A stretch of DNA of 64,000 nucleotides from Flabesymbios commensalis (taxonomy: Eukaryota > Annelida > Polychaeta > Terebellida > Flabelligeridae), in contig OZ024914.1 in the NCBI GenBank assembly GCA_964017125.1, positions 23,193,451 to 23,257,450 on the forward strand, given 5' to 3'. Positions 32,849-44,529 of the stretch are shown one piece after another (position 1 is the first letter of the stretch; every line of letters starts with the position of its first letter). The notes under the pieces are model-generated. The model saw nothing but the letters and a program-made list of their open reading frames with translations, had not been told where the DNA came from and searched no databases. The translations under genes and the position numbers were made by a program.

Positions 32849-33663
32849 TCTGACTTATAGCCTAATTTACTAATAATAATAATCTTACTAAAAAAATCCC
32901 ATAATATTTCAAATTTAAATTTAAAACGTCTTTCTTGTCGTGGATTATACCACTTTTATTTCAATGGATTTGGGTAAAAATCTGTCATGTGGCGAATACA
33001 CGCAATGTGAGAGCTTAAAGGGTTGAATGGTGATTTACATATGATAATAATAGACTGCTATGGTGTCTATTGTGTGGTATATTGAGCTGGGGTTGATGTA
33101 TTGTGTATCACTGCATATTACATAAGCTATCAAGGACCATTATGTTGCGTCAACAGTGAGCTTATATTAGCCGGAATCCCAGCACGGTACATGCTGGCCC
33201 AGTATTGAGTTCACGCTGGGTGTCTTGTTTTGAAAGTGCCAGGTACAACATGTTTAAAGGTGATATTGAAAAAAAGAATTAGACATATACTGACATTTTC
33301 CGCGTCATTTTCCATTCTAGGATCTATGTAATTATACACCACATTTACCATGTTCACATTGCACCATAGTTTCATGAATGACAATAGATACAATCATTGT
33401 ATTTACCTTATTATCCATGAATAAACTGCTCTATTTCTTATGCTATATGTGTCGTTTTTATACAGGTCTATATAATAACTCTCTGTATAGCATGCTATTT
33501 ACACGATGTACATATCTTTTATATGTGCGTACATCAATATGATTAATCGAACACCAATTGAGTCGATATTTCAAATATAATGCATTTGAACTACACACAA
33601 AACGTACAAGACTATAATTATGTAAATTTCTAGGGATGACCGCAAGTGAGCATGAGCGAGTGC

Positions 33664-33782
33664 GTGAGTGAGTGAGTGAGTGAGTGAGTGAGTGAGTGAG
33701 TGAGTGAGTGAGTGAGTGAGTGAGTGAGTGAGTGAGTGAGTGAGTGAGTGAGTGAGTGAGTGAGTGAGTGAGTGAGTGAGTG
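33664..33782. repeat. (GAGT)n tetranucleotide microsatellite
   Basis: About 29 pure GAGT units. The translated Leu-Thr-His-Ser repeat on the minus strand is not a real protein. Confidence 0.95.
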
Positions 33783-33954
33783 TCACTTCGCGCTGACCCT
33801 CCCGCAGTGTCATTGAGTTACCAGGCTGCATTTGGCCCAACTGTTGTCATGATTATGTTATCCGGATGACTTGAGAACAGTACGTCCACTTCCAAACACG
33901 CACTCTCCTAATCCCGAAACACGATGGCAGAAAAAACATGTTGACTTACTGCCA

Positions 33955-34175
33955 GACATCCAATAAGAGCAGTGATGATTTAAAAGCACTATTATTGTCA
34001 CTGACTCTCAGTGATTAGCGATCTGACGTATAAATGGTTCCATGAATGAACATCACCCCTGAAATCAAATATTCCATTACCTAATGCGAATCGCAATAAT
34101 TCCAATCCAGATATAATAAAATGGTCTTAAGTCATTGAAAAAAACGCGAAAAGTTATATTAGTGATAGATAAATA
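33955..34175. repeat. Diverged duplication, copy A (MITE-free)
   Basis: The run GACATCCAATAAGA ... GTCACTGACTCTCAGTGATTAGCG ... AACATCACCC ... AAGTCATTGAAAAAAA aligns with 35997-36335. Copy A lacks the hairpin MITE that interrupts copy B at TTAAGTCATTG, so it preserves the pre-insertion site. Confidence 0.7.
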
Positions 34176-34524
34176 ATACTTTCCGCTCATTCCAATTGAA
34201 ATGTATTTATTTATAAATAAATAGCGTTATGCGAGCAATCAGTGCCTTTCCGGATACGAATATATGATTATTATGGTGGTTAATATAAAATGACCGTCGG
34301 GACGGCAAAGCAATATATTTAATATAGGCCGATCCCAGCGATGTTCGTATGTGAATTTTATGTTTCGGAATTGTGGATTTGTAGGACAATATTATTATGA
34401 TTCATTGAACCGAACGTTAAATAAAATCTAAGGTTAGCTAATACTAAAGTATTTTCACAGCATGTCATTGTCTGAGAGTAGTGTAACGTATAGGACATTG
34501 CATTCATGAAATTTTCAGATGTAA

Positions 34525-34633
34525 CCCAGTTAACACGAGGCATTGACCCAATGTTATTTTAATGTTGGGCCGACGTCGAAGACGGCGGGCCAACATTAGA
34601 ACAACATTGGGTCAATGCCTCGTGTTAGCTGGG
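34525..34633 (+). mobile_element. CCCAGC-family hairpin MITE
   Basis: CCCAGTTAACACGAGGCATT opens and AATGCCTCGTGTTAGCTGGG closes the element. The core is ACGTCGAAGACGG with a GAA loop on the plus strand. AA stands on both sides, consistent with a 2-bp target-site duplication. Confidence 0.9.
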
Positions 34634-34989
34634 AATTTACTGGCAAATGACATTTATATTAAAGAACGTTTGAATCACATATAATATGTATCCTTATTCA
34701 CTAGAGCTTTTTTTTTTGTAGCGGCATTTACTTCTATATTAGGCCTCTATGCGGTTTTTCAAATCACAGCTCATTTAAATGATGGTGAGCTTCAGAACCA
34801 GTTATTGCTGTACGTTGTGGCCTACATGATAGCGATCTACATTGATTTTAATGCAGGTCTCCTGATCCGCACAACATATAATATTATAATGTATTTTTAT
34901 CCTTTGGTTACATATGTATGAGTTTTTGTTGTTGTTGTGTGACAAAAAAGTTGTTATGAGTCTGAGTCTGTACGTCATAAAGCTGTGGA

Positions 34990-35092
34990 ACTATGTGTTG
35001 AGCCAATGCTTGATTAATTTTGGTCCAACAGCGTAGACGATGAGCCAACATTAAGCCAGCTTTGATAAGGCGTCTTGTGTTTGTCGGATATC
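34990..35092. mobile_element. Diverged CCCAGC-family MITE
   Basis: GTGTTGAGCCAATGCTTGAT ... GAGCCAACATTAAGCCAGCT ... GTCTTGTGTTTGTCGG keeps the family layout with poor arm pairing. Confidence 0.6.
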
Positions 35093-35404
35093 TCTGATTC
35101 TTGGACACTGAAGAGTCACTTAATTGAGTGGTGGTGGTGGCTCTTTTAACATGCAATTAATGACGCGGCAGACTAATAAATATGTTGCCATTAATTAACA
35201 AATCTCTCAATGAGTTCTCGTGGTAATAACCCGATATTAATACTTCAGATATGTGATTCTTCAAAATTAAATATGTGTCACATGAAACCAATTTAACATA
35301 TATGTCTATTCTTGGAGAAATTGGATGAGAAACTGGTATAGCATTCTCAATAGCTCAAAATGTGAATGGTTAAGGATGTCATTGCTGCGAGGTATGTCAG
35401 CATG

Positions 35405-35440
35405 TCGTCCCCTTGGATATGAAAGGGCGTTCTGCCACCT
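35405..35440. repeat. Half copy of the 76-bp palindromic MITE
   Basis: CGTCCCCTTGGATATGAAAG plus GGCGTTCTGCCAC matches the left arm of the element at 38188. No right arm follows. Confidence 0.6.
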
Positions 35441-35585
35441 TACACTTATATTAGAATTAATGAACATCTCTATGTCAGAGACTGGCCAAGGATTACAAGG
35501 TTAACCAAATTTAGTTTCAGGCAGATGAACAAAATTCTACTAGGATAATACACTACCACCATCTATTTCTGCTTCCGGATATTCT

Positions 35586-35899
35586 TCTGTGCGGGGGCCC
35601 TAGGGTAGTGGTTAGCACCGTTGCCTTTCACGCCAGAGTTCGGGGTTCGGTTCCCGGTCTCGGCGGTTTGAAAGAAACAAAAAATGTTTCTTCCCCATCC
35701 ACGTATGAAAGTCAGTATTGTGGGGAGCCTCCGTGACCGAGAGGTAGCGTGCTCGGCCTCAGACCGCCAGGGCTCGAATTTCGAATCCTGTGTCTGGAGG
35801 ACAGTGTCATCTCAATCATCTCACCATCCTCAGGAGGTTTTCCTGGCCCAGTTTAGTCTATATGTGCACAAAGGTGGCCTAAAGCCCGATTCATTTCAT
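35586..35899 (+). mobile_element. Full-length dimeric tRNA-derived SINE with 13-bp target-site duplication
   Basis: Two tRNA-like modules stand in tandem. Module 1 has an A-box-like GGGTAGTGGTTAGC at 35603-35616 and B box GGTTCGGTTCC at 35644-35654. Module 2 has GACCGAGAGGTAGCG at 35735 and GCTCGAATTTCGAATCC at 35771. A shared 3' domain (CCTCAGGAGGTTTTCCTGGC ... GTGCACAAAGGTGG) and a TCATTTCATTT tail follow. TTCCGGATATTCT is repeated exactly at 35573-35585 and 35900-35912, proving retroposition. RNA polymerase III transcription is inferred from the boxes. Confidence 0.92.
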
Positions 35900-35996
35900 T
35901 TCCGGATATTCTAATGTAAATTTTGATAGAACGTGCTATTTTTTTGTGAACACAATCTCATTAGATACAGTGTAGCTTCTGATGTTCTGATGTCAG

Positions 35997-36335
35997 AGAC
36001 ATCCAATAAGATTACATTGGTGATTTGAAAGCAATATTATCATCAGTGACTATCAGTGATTGGCGACCTAACGTATGAGTGGCTTCAAGAATTAACATCA
36101 CCCGAGATACATTACTTTACTACCCGACGCAAATCCCAATACTTCATATCAGGACATAATAAGTGGCCCCTGACCCAGCAAGCATAAAACAGTTGTATAA
36201 CATTTGTACAATGTTGGGCCAACGTCGAAGACGTTGGGCCGACGTTGTACAAATGTTATACAAATGTTTTGTGTTTGCTGTGAAGTCATTGAAAAAAATA
36301 TAAACGTTTGTGATTATGCATGGTAAAGTAATAAT
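35997..36335. repeat. Diverged duplication, copy B (interrupted by MITE)
   Basis: Partner of 33955-34175, with the hairpin MITE 36174-36282 inserted. Outside the MITE the two copies share ordered blocks with substantial divergence. Confidence 0.7.
36174..36282 (+). mobile_element. Hairpin MITE, ATTTGTATAAC subfamily
   Basis: CCCAGCAAGCATAAAACA leads into arms with TTGTATAACATTTGTACAAT around CGTCGAAGACG (GAA loop). The empty site in copy A at 34130 supports insertion as a unit. The subfamily partners are 17797 and 38536. Confidence 0.9.
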
Positions 36336-36806
36336 CCATTCGGTTGATATAGTGGATCAGTCATAGCATTATTAACGAGGTACTGTCTCTTCATTCCACT
36401 AGAATTGTCCTTGTGAAGAAGTAAAAAAATTTTGTGCAAATCGGTTATTGTCTTTGATTCATGTCGATGAGTTCTATTCCGATGGTATCATTTTTATTTT
36501 ATCTCAGTCAATCTGTTTTTCTTGTCGTAATGTTTAAATCCTCACAGTGGAGAAGGATATTAATTTACCTTAATGCGCCACTTACAAGGAAAAAAAATAG
36601 TTTTTCTTTAATTTAAAGCCTGGAATAGTGAGCACATCAATGGTATTTTACCCCTATTCAACCTTTAAAGCGCTGAAATATTCTTGTATAAACCATAGAG
36701 ACCAAAGGGTTCTTCGATTTGATCAATCATCATAAATGACTTAGTTAGCTCTTTCCGCTTCATTTTAATACATATTTTATGGGTCTATACGACCATTATG
36801 AATATT

Positions 36807-36860
36807 TTAATTCTTTCAGTGCGGGGATCGTCTTTATACGTCAGAATCTGACACTTACTA
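36807..36860. repeat. Half TTAA MITE (CAGTGCGGGGATCG type)
   Basis: TTAATTCTTTCAGTGCGGGG ATCGTCTTTATACG-type text matches the ends of 37137-37424, 45507-45707 and 55346-55446. Only one end is clear here; the preceding 36660-36806 resembles the 45507 element interior. Confidence 0.5.
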
Positions 36861-37136
36861 CTTTTGACATCGATAAAAAAATATATATACGATATATAGG
36901 CCTACACTTCAAATCAAGTTAAATTGTATCTGATAACATACATGATGTATGCTTCCCGCGCCAAAACCAGAGATAAAATAACTACACATTATTATAGACA
37001 GTGTCAAAACATACACTCTGGTAAGCGTTACCTATACAAAATATAAGTACATAACTTTTTGTACCTACGATATATCCAAACCCACGCATACATGAATATG
37101 AATATTATGCTGACTGCTCTATGTGAAGAGACATAT

Positions 37137-37424
37137 TTAACCCTTTCAGCGCAAGAACCCTCTTTATACGTTTACGTCATAATCTGACGTCTGTAGATTG
37201 AGTATATAGCATTTTGAGTATATAGCATTCATATTGCGCCTTATCTGAATTGATTCTAAGTCGCATAGAGCGCTGAACATCGAGAGTAATTTAGCAAGGC
37301 CTGTTAGCATTCAAATTCCAAATCAGTCTCCTGGGAGATATACAGCTGAGCTGCCAATTTGAGGCGCATCAAGCTATTTTCAGATTCTGACGTATAAAGA
37401 CTGTCCCCGCACTGAAAGAATTAA
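37137..37424. mobile_element. TTAA-flanked MITE, 288 bp
   Basis: TTAA plus CCCTTTCAGCGCAAG at the left and CCCCGCACTGAAAGAA plus TTAA at the right. Inner inverted words TACGTCATAATCTGACGTC and AGATTCTGACGTATAAAGA extend the symmetry. No protein is encoded. Confidence 0.7.
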
Positions 37425-37770
37425 AATATTGCTAGTGGTCGCAGACCCATAAAATAGGTATTCAAGTGAACCAGAAAGAGCTAGCTAGGACAATTATGGT
37501 GATTTTAAATTGACAAAACCCTATAGTCCCCATGGTTTAAACAAAAATAATCGTAAATCAGAGCAAACTGAATGTTAGCTCAGCACTTTAAAAAGCTGTG
37601 AAGCATTACACGTTGTACCCTACTAATACTGATTTAAAGGTCACATAGGTCACATGACCTAGCAGGTAAATACCATCAAACACGTGACCACCATCAGACC
37701 AGCAATAAACCTAGATTGAGTCATGTTTTTTTCGGATTGCTTTATGGATGGACATTATATGATTTAATAT

Positions 37771-38023
37771 TTAACCCTTTAAGCCATCACGATGCATTTA
37801 AGCATCATTTTACATCCCTGAAAACATACTTTATTTTCCTACAACCAATGGTTCTAGAACAAAAATGTCCATGAAACTGGTTTACCAATACATGGCAATT
37901 TTTGTTTACTTTTCCAACCACTTCAAATCATCTTCATCCACTACAAGTCAAGAATTGCGGGAGCAATTCTTGACTTGTAGTGGATGAAGATGACAATGGT
38001 AAATTCAGGCCTAAAAGGGTTAA
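37771..38023. mobile_element. TTAA-flanked MITE with perfect 31-bp hairpin
   Basis: A 253-bp element has ends TTAACCCTTTAAGCC and GGCCTAAAAGGGTTAA. Its hairpin arms 37928-37958 and 37963-37993 (TCATCTTCATCCACTACAAG ...) match at all 31 positions around the tetraloop GGGA, within GCGGGAGC. The same family lies in reverse at 41511-41762. Confidence 0.8.
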
Positions 38024-38187
38024 TGTCTGTTCATGTTTGCTGCTGTAATATGACAATGGTTCAGCTCGCGATATGATGATAAATAACAGCCTGCTCATCT
38101 CATATTGATTCCTGTTTACATTTCATTATTCCGTATGTAGGGCGTCCCAGACTATGCCCCAACAAATACAATACGCTCACCCAAAAT

Positions 38188-38263
38188 CGTCACCTTGGAT
38201 ACGAAAGGGTGTATCTGCCACTTTACAAAGTGGCAGATACACCCTTTCATATCCAAGGGGACG
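38188..38263. mobile_element. 76-bp palindromic MITE (CGTCRCCTYGGA family)
   Basis: CGTCACCTTGGATACGAAAG plus GGTGTATCTGCCACTT is mirrored with two mismatches. It has the same length and layout as 21328-21403, but about 11 of 30 outer arm bases differ. It is followed directly by a right half of a CCCAGC MITE (38283-38340). Confidence 0.75.
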
Positions 38264-38535
38264 CAATAATCTGGACTTTCTTCTGCGACGCTGGACCAAC
38301 ATTAAACCAACACTGAGTCAACGTCCCCGTGTTTGCTGGGGAGGGCCTGTGTTTATCATTGTCTATATTGTGTGTGTTTACATCATCATACTTCCATGTT
38401 CAGCAGACCTTGGAGTCTATGGTCAAGGTTAAAGCAGCTGGGTCGTTATGCTTCACCGAACCATAATATTTACATTGCGGCGGACCCCACTCCTGTGGAC
38501 ATTGAACCTGCTGGGCATGCGTGCCATTGCACTTT

Positions 38536-38636
38536 CCCAGTAAACACAAAACATTTTTACAATTTTGAACCAATGTCGAAGACGTTGGGCCAATGTTATA
38601 GAAATATTACACGTCAAATGTTTTGTGTTTACTGGG
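38536..38636 (+). mobile_element. Hairpin MITE, ATTTGTATAAC subfamily, diverged
   Basis: CCCAGTAAACACAAAACATT opens and AAATGTTTTGTGTTTACTGG closes the element, with core TGTCGAAGACG (GAA loop). The inner arms have lost some pairing. Confidence 0.8.
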
Positions 38637-38760
38637 GTGCGCCCACAATGTTTACTCAGCGAGTCATGACAACCCACCTACTTTAATGTGATTATTTACC
38701 ATGTTTACCAGTTTACCTTCTCGCACTCATGCTGTTGACTTTTTCAACAAGACAGATGTG

Positions 38761-38868
38761 TAGGCAAACATAAGACATTGGCACAATGCTACCTTAATAT
38801 TGTACCACCGTCTTCGACGCTGGACCAACATTAAACCACCATTGAGTCAACGTCTCGTGCCTGCTGGG
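38761..38868 (-). mobile_element. CCCAGC-family hairpin MITE
   Basis: GGCAAACATAAGACATTGGC ... CCACCGTCTTCGACGCTGG ... CAACGTCTCGTGCCTGCTGG. The GAA loop is on the minus strand, and the left terminus has decayed. Confidence 0.75.
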
Positions 38869-38977
38869 ACACACTCAGCAGGGTTTGTAACAGTGATAGT
38901 ACAAAGCCTATAGTCTCTTTGGTGACAGTACAGTATGGATGATCGCAATAGTATTGTAACAAGGAAGAATGGAGGGA

Positions 38978-39108
38978 GGATTCGAATTTCGAGCCCTGGT
39001 GGTATTATGACTGCACGCTCTCTCGGTCATACTTAAATGCAGGTCGCCATAATACTGAATCTTTACGAGTGGGAATGGAAGAAATATTTTATTTCTTTGA
39101 AAACTGAA
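38978..39108 (-). mobile_element. Older SINE copy, partial
   Basis: GATTCGAATTTCGAGCCCTG then CACGCTCTCTCGGTCA and CATAATACTGAATCTT follow the minus-strand order of the dimeric SINE middle, with many substitutions. The younger copy at 39124 is inserted into or just beside it. Confidence 0.65.
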
Positions 39109-39123
39109 TAGCAGAGCGGGGGA

Positions 39124-39435
39124 AAATGAAATGAATCGGGCTTTAGGCCACCTTTGTGCACATATAGGCTAAACTGGGCCAGGAGAACCTCCTGAGGATG
39201 GTGAGATGATTGAGATGACACTGTCCTCCAGACACAGGATTCGAAATTCGAACCCTGGCGGTCTGAGGCAGAGCACGCTACCTCTCGGTCACGGAGGCTC
39301 CCCACAATACTAACTTTCACACGTGGATGGGGAAGAAACATTTTTGTTTCTTTGAAACCGCCGAGACCGGGAACCGAACCCCGAACTCTGGCGTGAAAGG
39401 CAGCGGTGCTAACCACTACCCTAGGGCCCCCGCCC
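39124..39435 (-). mobile_element. Full-length dimeric tRNA-derived SINE with 14-bp target-site duplication
   Basis: Both tRNA-like modules, the 3' domain and the TCATTTCATTTT tail are complete. AGCAGAGCGGGGGA occurs exactly at 39110-39123 and 39436-39449. It is nearly identical to the copies at 35586 and 49360, hence recently active. Confidence 0.92.
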
Positions 39436-40063
39436 AGCAGAGCGGGGGACAAACCCGCAAGCACCGACTTTTGTTATCTAGACGGATTGCCCTTCTGGTA
39501 CAACGTTTGAAGACAGGGAGCTGGATGTTGCTTATAGACTACAAACATCCAGACAAAATGACGATTATAACTGCTCGATTCGAACTTTTAATTGTTTTAT
39601 TTTCTTAACGTGAACCTAACAAACAGATGTGACGCTTTTTTAGCGCCACAACTTGATTGTAGACCAAGCAGTGTTTTCTTTAAAAAGGCACTGGTTAGCC
39701 GTGTCTGTGACCGTTGATCACGCCAGCTACGGCTTGTCAGGCATTCAACGTAACCACTGTAGTTAACGGTACTCAAATAACTCACACCATTTATTTTCAT
39801 TAATTTTAAGGACATACAATAAAGAAACACTGCTAAAAAGCAATTATATGGAAACAACCGATCCTTGCTACTGAACATTGCTTAAAACTGCAGCTCTGTT
39901 GACAGAGTAGAACGGAGGTGTCGCGGGAAGTATTAATATCAGCCTCTCTGATTGGTCAAATAAAGCCTGCCTAGGAGGCAGCCACAGAGACGACTCTTAT
40001 CACTGGGTGAGAGGGCCCTACTCAAAAATGACCGGCACTGGCTGAGACTATAAAAACAACATG

Positions 40064-40171
40064 CCACTAAACACGACAGGTTTAACCAATATTGGTTTAA
40101 TGTTGGGTCACCGTCGTAGACGGTGGACCAACATTAAAACAATATTGGGTCAACATATCGCGTTTGCTGCG
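40064..40171 (+). mobile_element. CCCAGC-family hairpin MITE
   Basis: Inner arms AACCAATATTGGTTTAATGT and AACATTAAAACAATATTGGG flank CCGTCGTAGACGG (GTA loop, plus strand). The outer 20 bases are less well paired. Confidence 0.8.
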
Positions 40172-41298
40172 TGCTCTTCCAGCCAGCAAGTCATAACGCT
40201 GCCACAATATTGGATCAAATTGGAAGACGTTGGCCGAGTATTTATGCAGGTTGGGGACATCGTGGCGTCTGTATTTATGACTACATGTTTTTGACTTCTC
40301 ATATCTTCATATTTATAGACTCATACCATAATAATGTCTCTTGTAAGCAGCCACCCAGACAGGTTTAGGGGGTGAAATATTCAGGCTCGTGTGAAAGTCA
40401 CGTTGCGGTGGCAGAGATTATTTGGTGTGATTTTTCTCCTGGAGCTGATGTGGACAAGTGCTCACTATTTACCTTGGTGATGAATCACCATCTGGACTGA
40501 TCCCATTAATACATGTACCACTACTTCCTCCATATAGTATCCCTACTCCAGCATTAAACAGCCAAAAGTGTAATTTATTCGCATTAGTCATTATTACTTA
40601 TATGCTTATTGTATCCTGAATATTACTTAAGAGAAAGTGACATTTCAATTTAATCCGCTTATGATTATATTTCAATAAATTACCATACATATTAATTGAA
40701 AGTATCAACATAGCTTTTGAAAGCATAGTGGGGCCTCGTTGCAGATAAATAATGATATTGATTGCTATTTTTTTTTAATATTGTACAATTTAAATGTAAA
40801 AATATTTAAAGTAGGCCTTTATGAAAAAAATAATTAAAAGGTATTGAATTATTAACAAATATATTACAACATATTTATTATATATTGAATTATAGGATCT
40901 ACCTTGACGTGTCTAATTTTAAATTATAATGAAATAGCTATGTGAAATAAAATTCAGTAGACATGGTAAGCGTGCTATATCATGTTAGAAAATCCAAATT
41001 CCACATAATTCCTAGTGAAATATTACACTTTGCAAACAGCTTATATTAGAGGTAATTTTTCTTTTTCGCATCTAGCGTGAAGCTAAAATGCACATGATGC
41101 TCTATGTTTGTTTTGTTTTGTGATTTTAACCGGGAAGAATTGTATTCTGCCAGCAATTACAAGAACATATGACCTTTATGTTTAGAGTGAGAAATCGTGT
41201 TGGTTGTGTGTCTGAGTGTCATTTGTCAGTATGGACGCAGCACGGATCACAAGTGACCAACTGATTAATTATAATGCAGCGCATTAGCTCCTCGCTAG

Positions 41299-41787
41299 TT
41301 AACCCTTTCAATACCAAATTACTCTTGTGTTTCCCTCATTTGTAGATGGAATTGCGTAAGCAATTCCGTCTACAAATGAAGGAAACATATATGAGATACG
41401 GATCCCATAATTGGTTCACTAACCGGTATATTACGGATAACAGGCATCATTTTTATTGGGGGGGGGGGGGGAGGGTATTTCGTCAACTGATGGATCTGGA
41501 TATTGTATGTTTAACCCTTTCAAGCCTGAATTTATTGTTGTCATCTTCATCCACTACAAGCCGCGAATTACTGTCGCAATTCTCGACTTGTAGTGTATGA
41601 AGATGATTTGAAGTGGTTTAAACATTAAAGAAAATTGCCATGTATTGGTAAACCAGTTTAATGGAGATTTTCATTCTAAAACCCTTGGTTGTAGAAAAAT
41701 CAGGTCTGTTTTCTCGGATGTAAAATGATGATTTAATGCATCGTGAGGGCTTAAAGGGTTAAGTTGATTCCACGTTGAAAGGGTTCA
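41299..41787. mobile_element. TTAA-type MITE interrupted by a second one
   Basis: The left end TTAACCCTTTCAATACC and right end GTTGAAAGGGTTCA fit one element with one altered base in the right TTAA. A hairpin at 41329-41386 (TTTGTAGATGGAATTGC arms, GCGTAAGC cap) lies near the left end. The element at 41511-41762 sits inside, as does a G(12) run at about 41459. Confidence 0.6.
41511..41762. mobile_element. TTAA-flanked MITE nested in the previous one
   Basis: A 252-bp element is the reverse-oriented relative of 37771-38023, sharing TACCAATACATGGCAATTTT-type interior text. Its hairpin 41541-41606 keeps the CATCCACTACAAG arms but with more mismatches than its relative. Confidence 0.8.
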
Positions 41788-42063
41788 GAGAGGTAGCGTG
41801 CTACAGTCATTGCTAAATCAGCTGAGTTAATCATACGAGCTAATGACAAGTCATACATAAGCTCATTTATACACGTGGGATTTAGTACATTAACTCTAGC
41901 TCGTTTACCCAGAATGTGCTAATGTAGAGTCGGATTTCACCCCCTCATGCCATTAATCATGTCAATATGGAGTAGCAAGTGTCAAATAGCTTATTCATTT
42001 CTATGTTATCTTTGAGCTGATACATTCTGCGACCTTCGTAAATAAACCAGTTTAAACTGTATG

Positions 42064-42366
42064 TCGATCGGTCAGTCGGTTTTTTAGTCAGTCGATCTGT
42101 CAGTTGATCAGTTGATCGGTCGGTCAGTACATGGAAAATAGAATCAGATGAATCTGATTCTATTTTCCCTGGTCAGTCTATCTGCTGTTTGGTCGCTCAG
42201 TGGGTCGTTAAGTCTGTCGGTCCGTCGATCCGTCGGTCGGGCGATTGGTCAGATGGTCGGTAGATATGTCGATAGGTATATATTGGTCGGTCGATCGATC
42301 AGTTGGTCAGTCTGCCGGTCGGTCGGCTGGTTGGTCGGTCGGTTGGTCGGTTGGTCGGCTGGTCGG
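42064..42366. repeat. Degenerate (GGTC)n tetranucleotide array
   Basis: GGTCGGTCAGTCGATC-type units fill the block. At 42133-42168 it is interrupted by a 17-bp-arm palindrome (GGAAAATAGAATCAGAT). The translated Ser/Arg/Gly repeats are artefacts. Confidence 0.85.
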
Positions 42367-42369
42367 TTT

Positions 42370-44525
42370 TTTTTTAACCGCTCATTTTGTTTCATTGGCC
42401 AGCTGCAATGTCGAAACCTCATTTCTGTAAACATTTATTTACGTTAGAACCAGACACCAACCTACACGATGCTGATAAAAAATTGCGTAGACTGTGCTGA
42501 CGTAATCTGACCAAGGAAAATATAATTACAGCTGATGTTGTCGGCATGGAACTCAGTGGTGGGCCGGGGTACGAACGAAATAAGGAGAACTAAGAAGTAT
42601 GAGCTCCTAAACGTCCCCACCAAGCTTTCATAGTAGCCTGCTATGTCCAAATTTACAGCGTGAATTATGGCCGCCAGTATTCGTATTCAGCATAAACATA
42701 TATATAAAACGGTGGGTTTTCAACTTTTATTTCGCCTAACGCATTCTGATTGACTGACTAATACTGGCTTTGGTTTCACGAAATAAAACTGTTCCCTTTG
42801 CACATCCTAAAGACGCACTTAAATTTGCACTGAAAATAATTATGTATAGTTTAGCTAAATGATTTTTTCGGGTGAAAACAAATTTAAAAAATCTTTAACT
42901 TCACTTGGTTTAATAAACAAACATATTTACGGGAGCATGTAATCTGCTAAATGTAGCAATTAGTAATTATAGCACTCACCCCAGCAGACCTAGTATTAAA
43001 GTAGCAAAAATAATTAAGGCCAAACCCTTAGGTGTACTTCGCTTTATAAACAGATTATTACTTACGGGTTTAAGTAAATTGGTTTGGTTTAGTTTGTGAT
43101 TACCACTCATCCCATCAGATCTATAAAAGTAGCATGACTGACAAAAACGTATTTACGGGGGCACGTAATCTGCTTTAGTAGATTGTAATTATCATTCACC
43201 CCCGCAGACCTATACAAGTAGCATGACTGACCATCCTGTTAACTGGTTTTATTATCATGACATGACATACCTGTCTCGTTAATGGATTGTTGTCGTCCAA
43301 ACCATTAGAAAGAATTAAATAATAATGCAATTATTGTGTAAACTTGTATGTTTACTTCGTCATTGTATGTGTCATATTATGACATTGACCGACAAGGTTA
43401 AACATCATGAACAAACGGAAATATTATCGATACCTAAAGTACGTACTAAATATTAGAACAGTCTGTAATAATACATGATTGTATTTAATGGGCGTCATAA
43501 ACTCTACTCAATCCGCTGCCCCAATGATTGATCAATATAATACAGATCATACTGTCATTCATACTGTCACTTTACCATTCATATCGATTTGAAAATATTA
43601 TGCTGTTGAATTGTTTGTTTCTATTCTCCATTCATTTAGCTTCAAATGACGAAAACATTATGAAAAATCGGACATTAATTTATCGCAATTTTAATATTTT
43701 TAGTGGATTTCGATGCGCATGATGCATACCGGTATTGTAAAACAGTCACGCTAATATATGTACGGGACTCATATGGCAGTCGCACCGCGGTCGCAATGAA
43801 CCTAAAAATGTTAAACGGCTTTCCGATATTTCAGGAAAAAATGTGATCGTGAATAAAGGACGAGGCCGAAGGCACGAGGTTTTTTACACAGCTAATAATG
43901 CAGAGCTCCGAGGGTTTTAACTGACTTAAAACACATCCGACCATAATGGGGATCCCTCATAAACCACAGCTCGGTCACACCTGAGTGATGATAGCATTAT
44001 AGGCCTACCATGATAATTGGTCTGTACTTGATCATAGAGTTAATAACTCTATGACTTGATCAACAATAACTCTCTCTCCATTCCCGGCTTAGAATGTAGT
44101 GGTTGGACAAAGAAAATAATGTAGTGGTGTGTTCTAAAAGTGATTAGTACCAGGATCAAAAGACGTGTATAATATTGGAATCGCGGCTGATTTGTGCAAA
44201 AAATCGTTCAACTGAGAGAAATACATGTACGCCTTAGTTCAAAGATTATCTTCACACCAATGGAAAAACTTTAGGGCAAACACGAAAAGTGATACGAACG
44301 TCACACTAATTGGCAATATTTTCCTACCCAAAACCGGGGAAACCGTTCCATATCGGCCACCTGACTTTGAAGCGTTATCGATGTAATTGCTCATTATATA
44401 GATCTCATGTAAAGCTGCTATTTATAATGTGTCTTTTGACAATGCGTAGTACCATAGGTAGCACTGCACACTCCAGGGCTTTCAACAGTTTGAATAATTG
44501 TATACCCGACTCAGCCCAGTCTGCT
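42370..44525. other. AT-rich stretch, no gene seen
   Basis: No exon was recognised. Around 42950-43210 a phrase (GGAGCATGTAATCTGC / GGGGCACGTAATCTGC, with CACCCCNGCAGACCTA) recurs, suggesting two or three old units of about 100-250 bases. GCTCGGTCACAC at 43969 recurs at 63269. Confidence 0.35.
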
Positions 44526-44529
44526 AGCT

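Noticed and set aside
35592-35805. Candidate tRNA genes
   Set aside because: A- and B-box-like words are present, but the modules lie inside a SINE and lack a complete cloverleaf, so I annotate them only as SINE heads.
39063-39464. A recurrent protein-like sequence (KVSIVGSLRDREVACSASDR) seen also at 35684, 49309 and 32299
   Set aside because: It is the translation of the dimeric SINE. Copies are retroposed with target duplications and tRNA-like boxes, so the shared frame reflects common descent and not a gene family.
42148-42447. Ser/Arg/Gly/Val-rich open frame of 99 codons
   Set aside because: It comes from the (GGTC)n array and neighbouring sequence.
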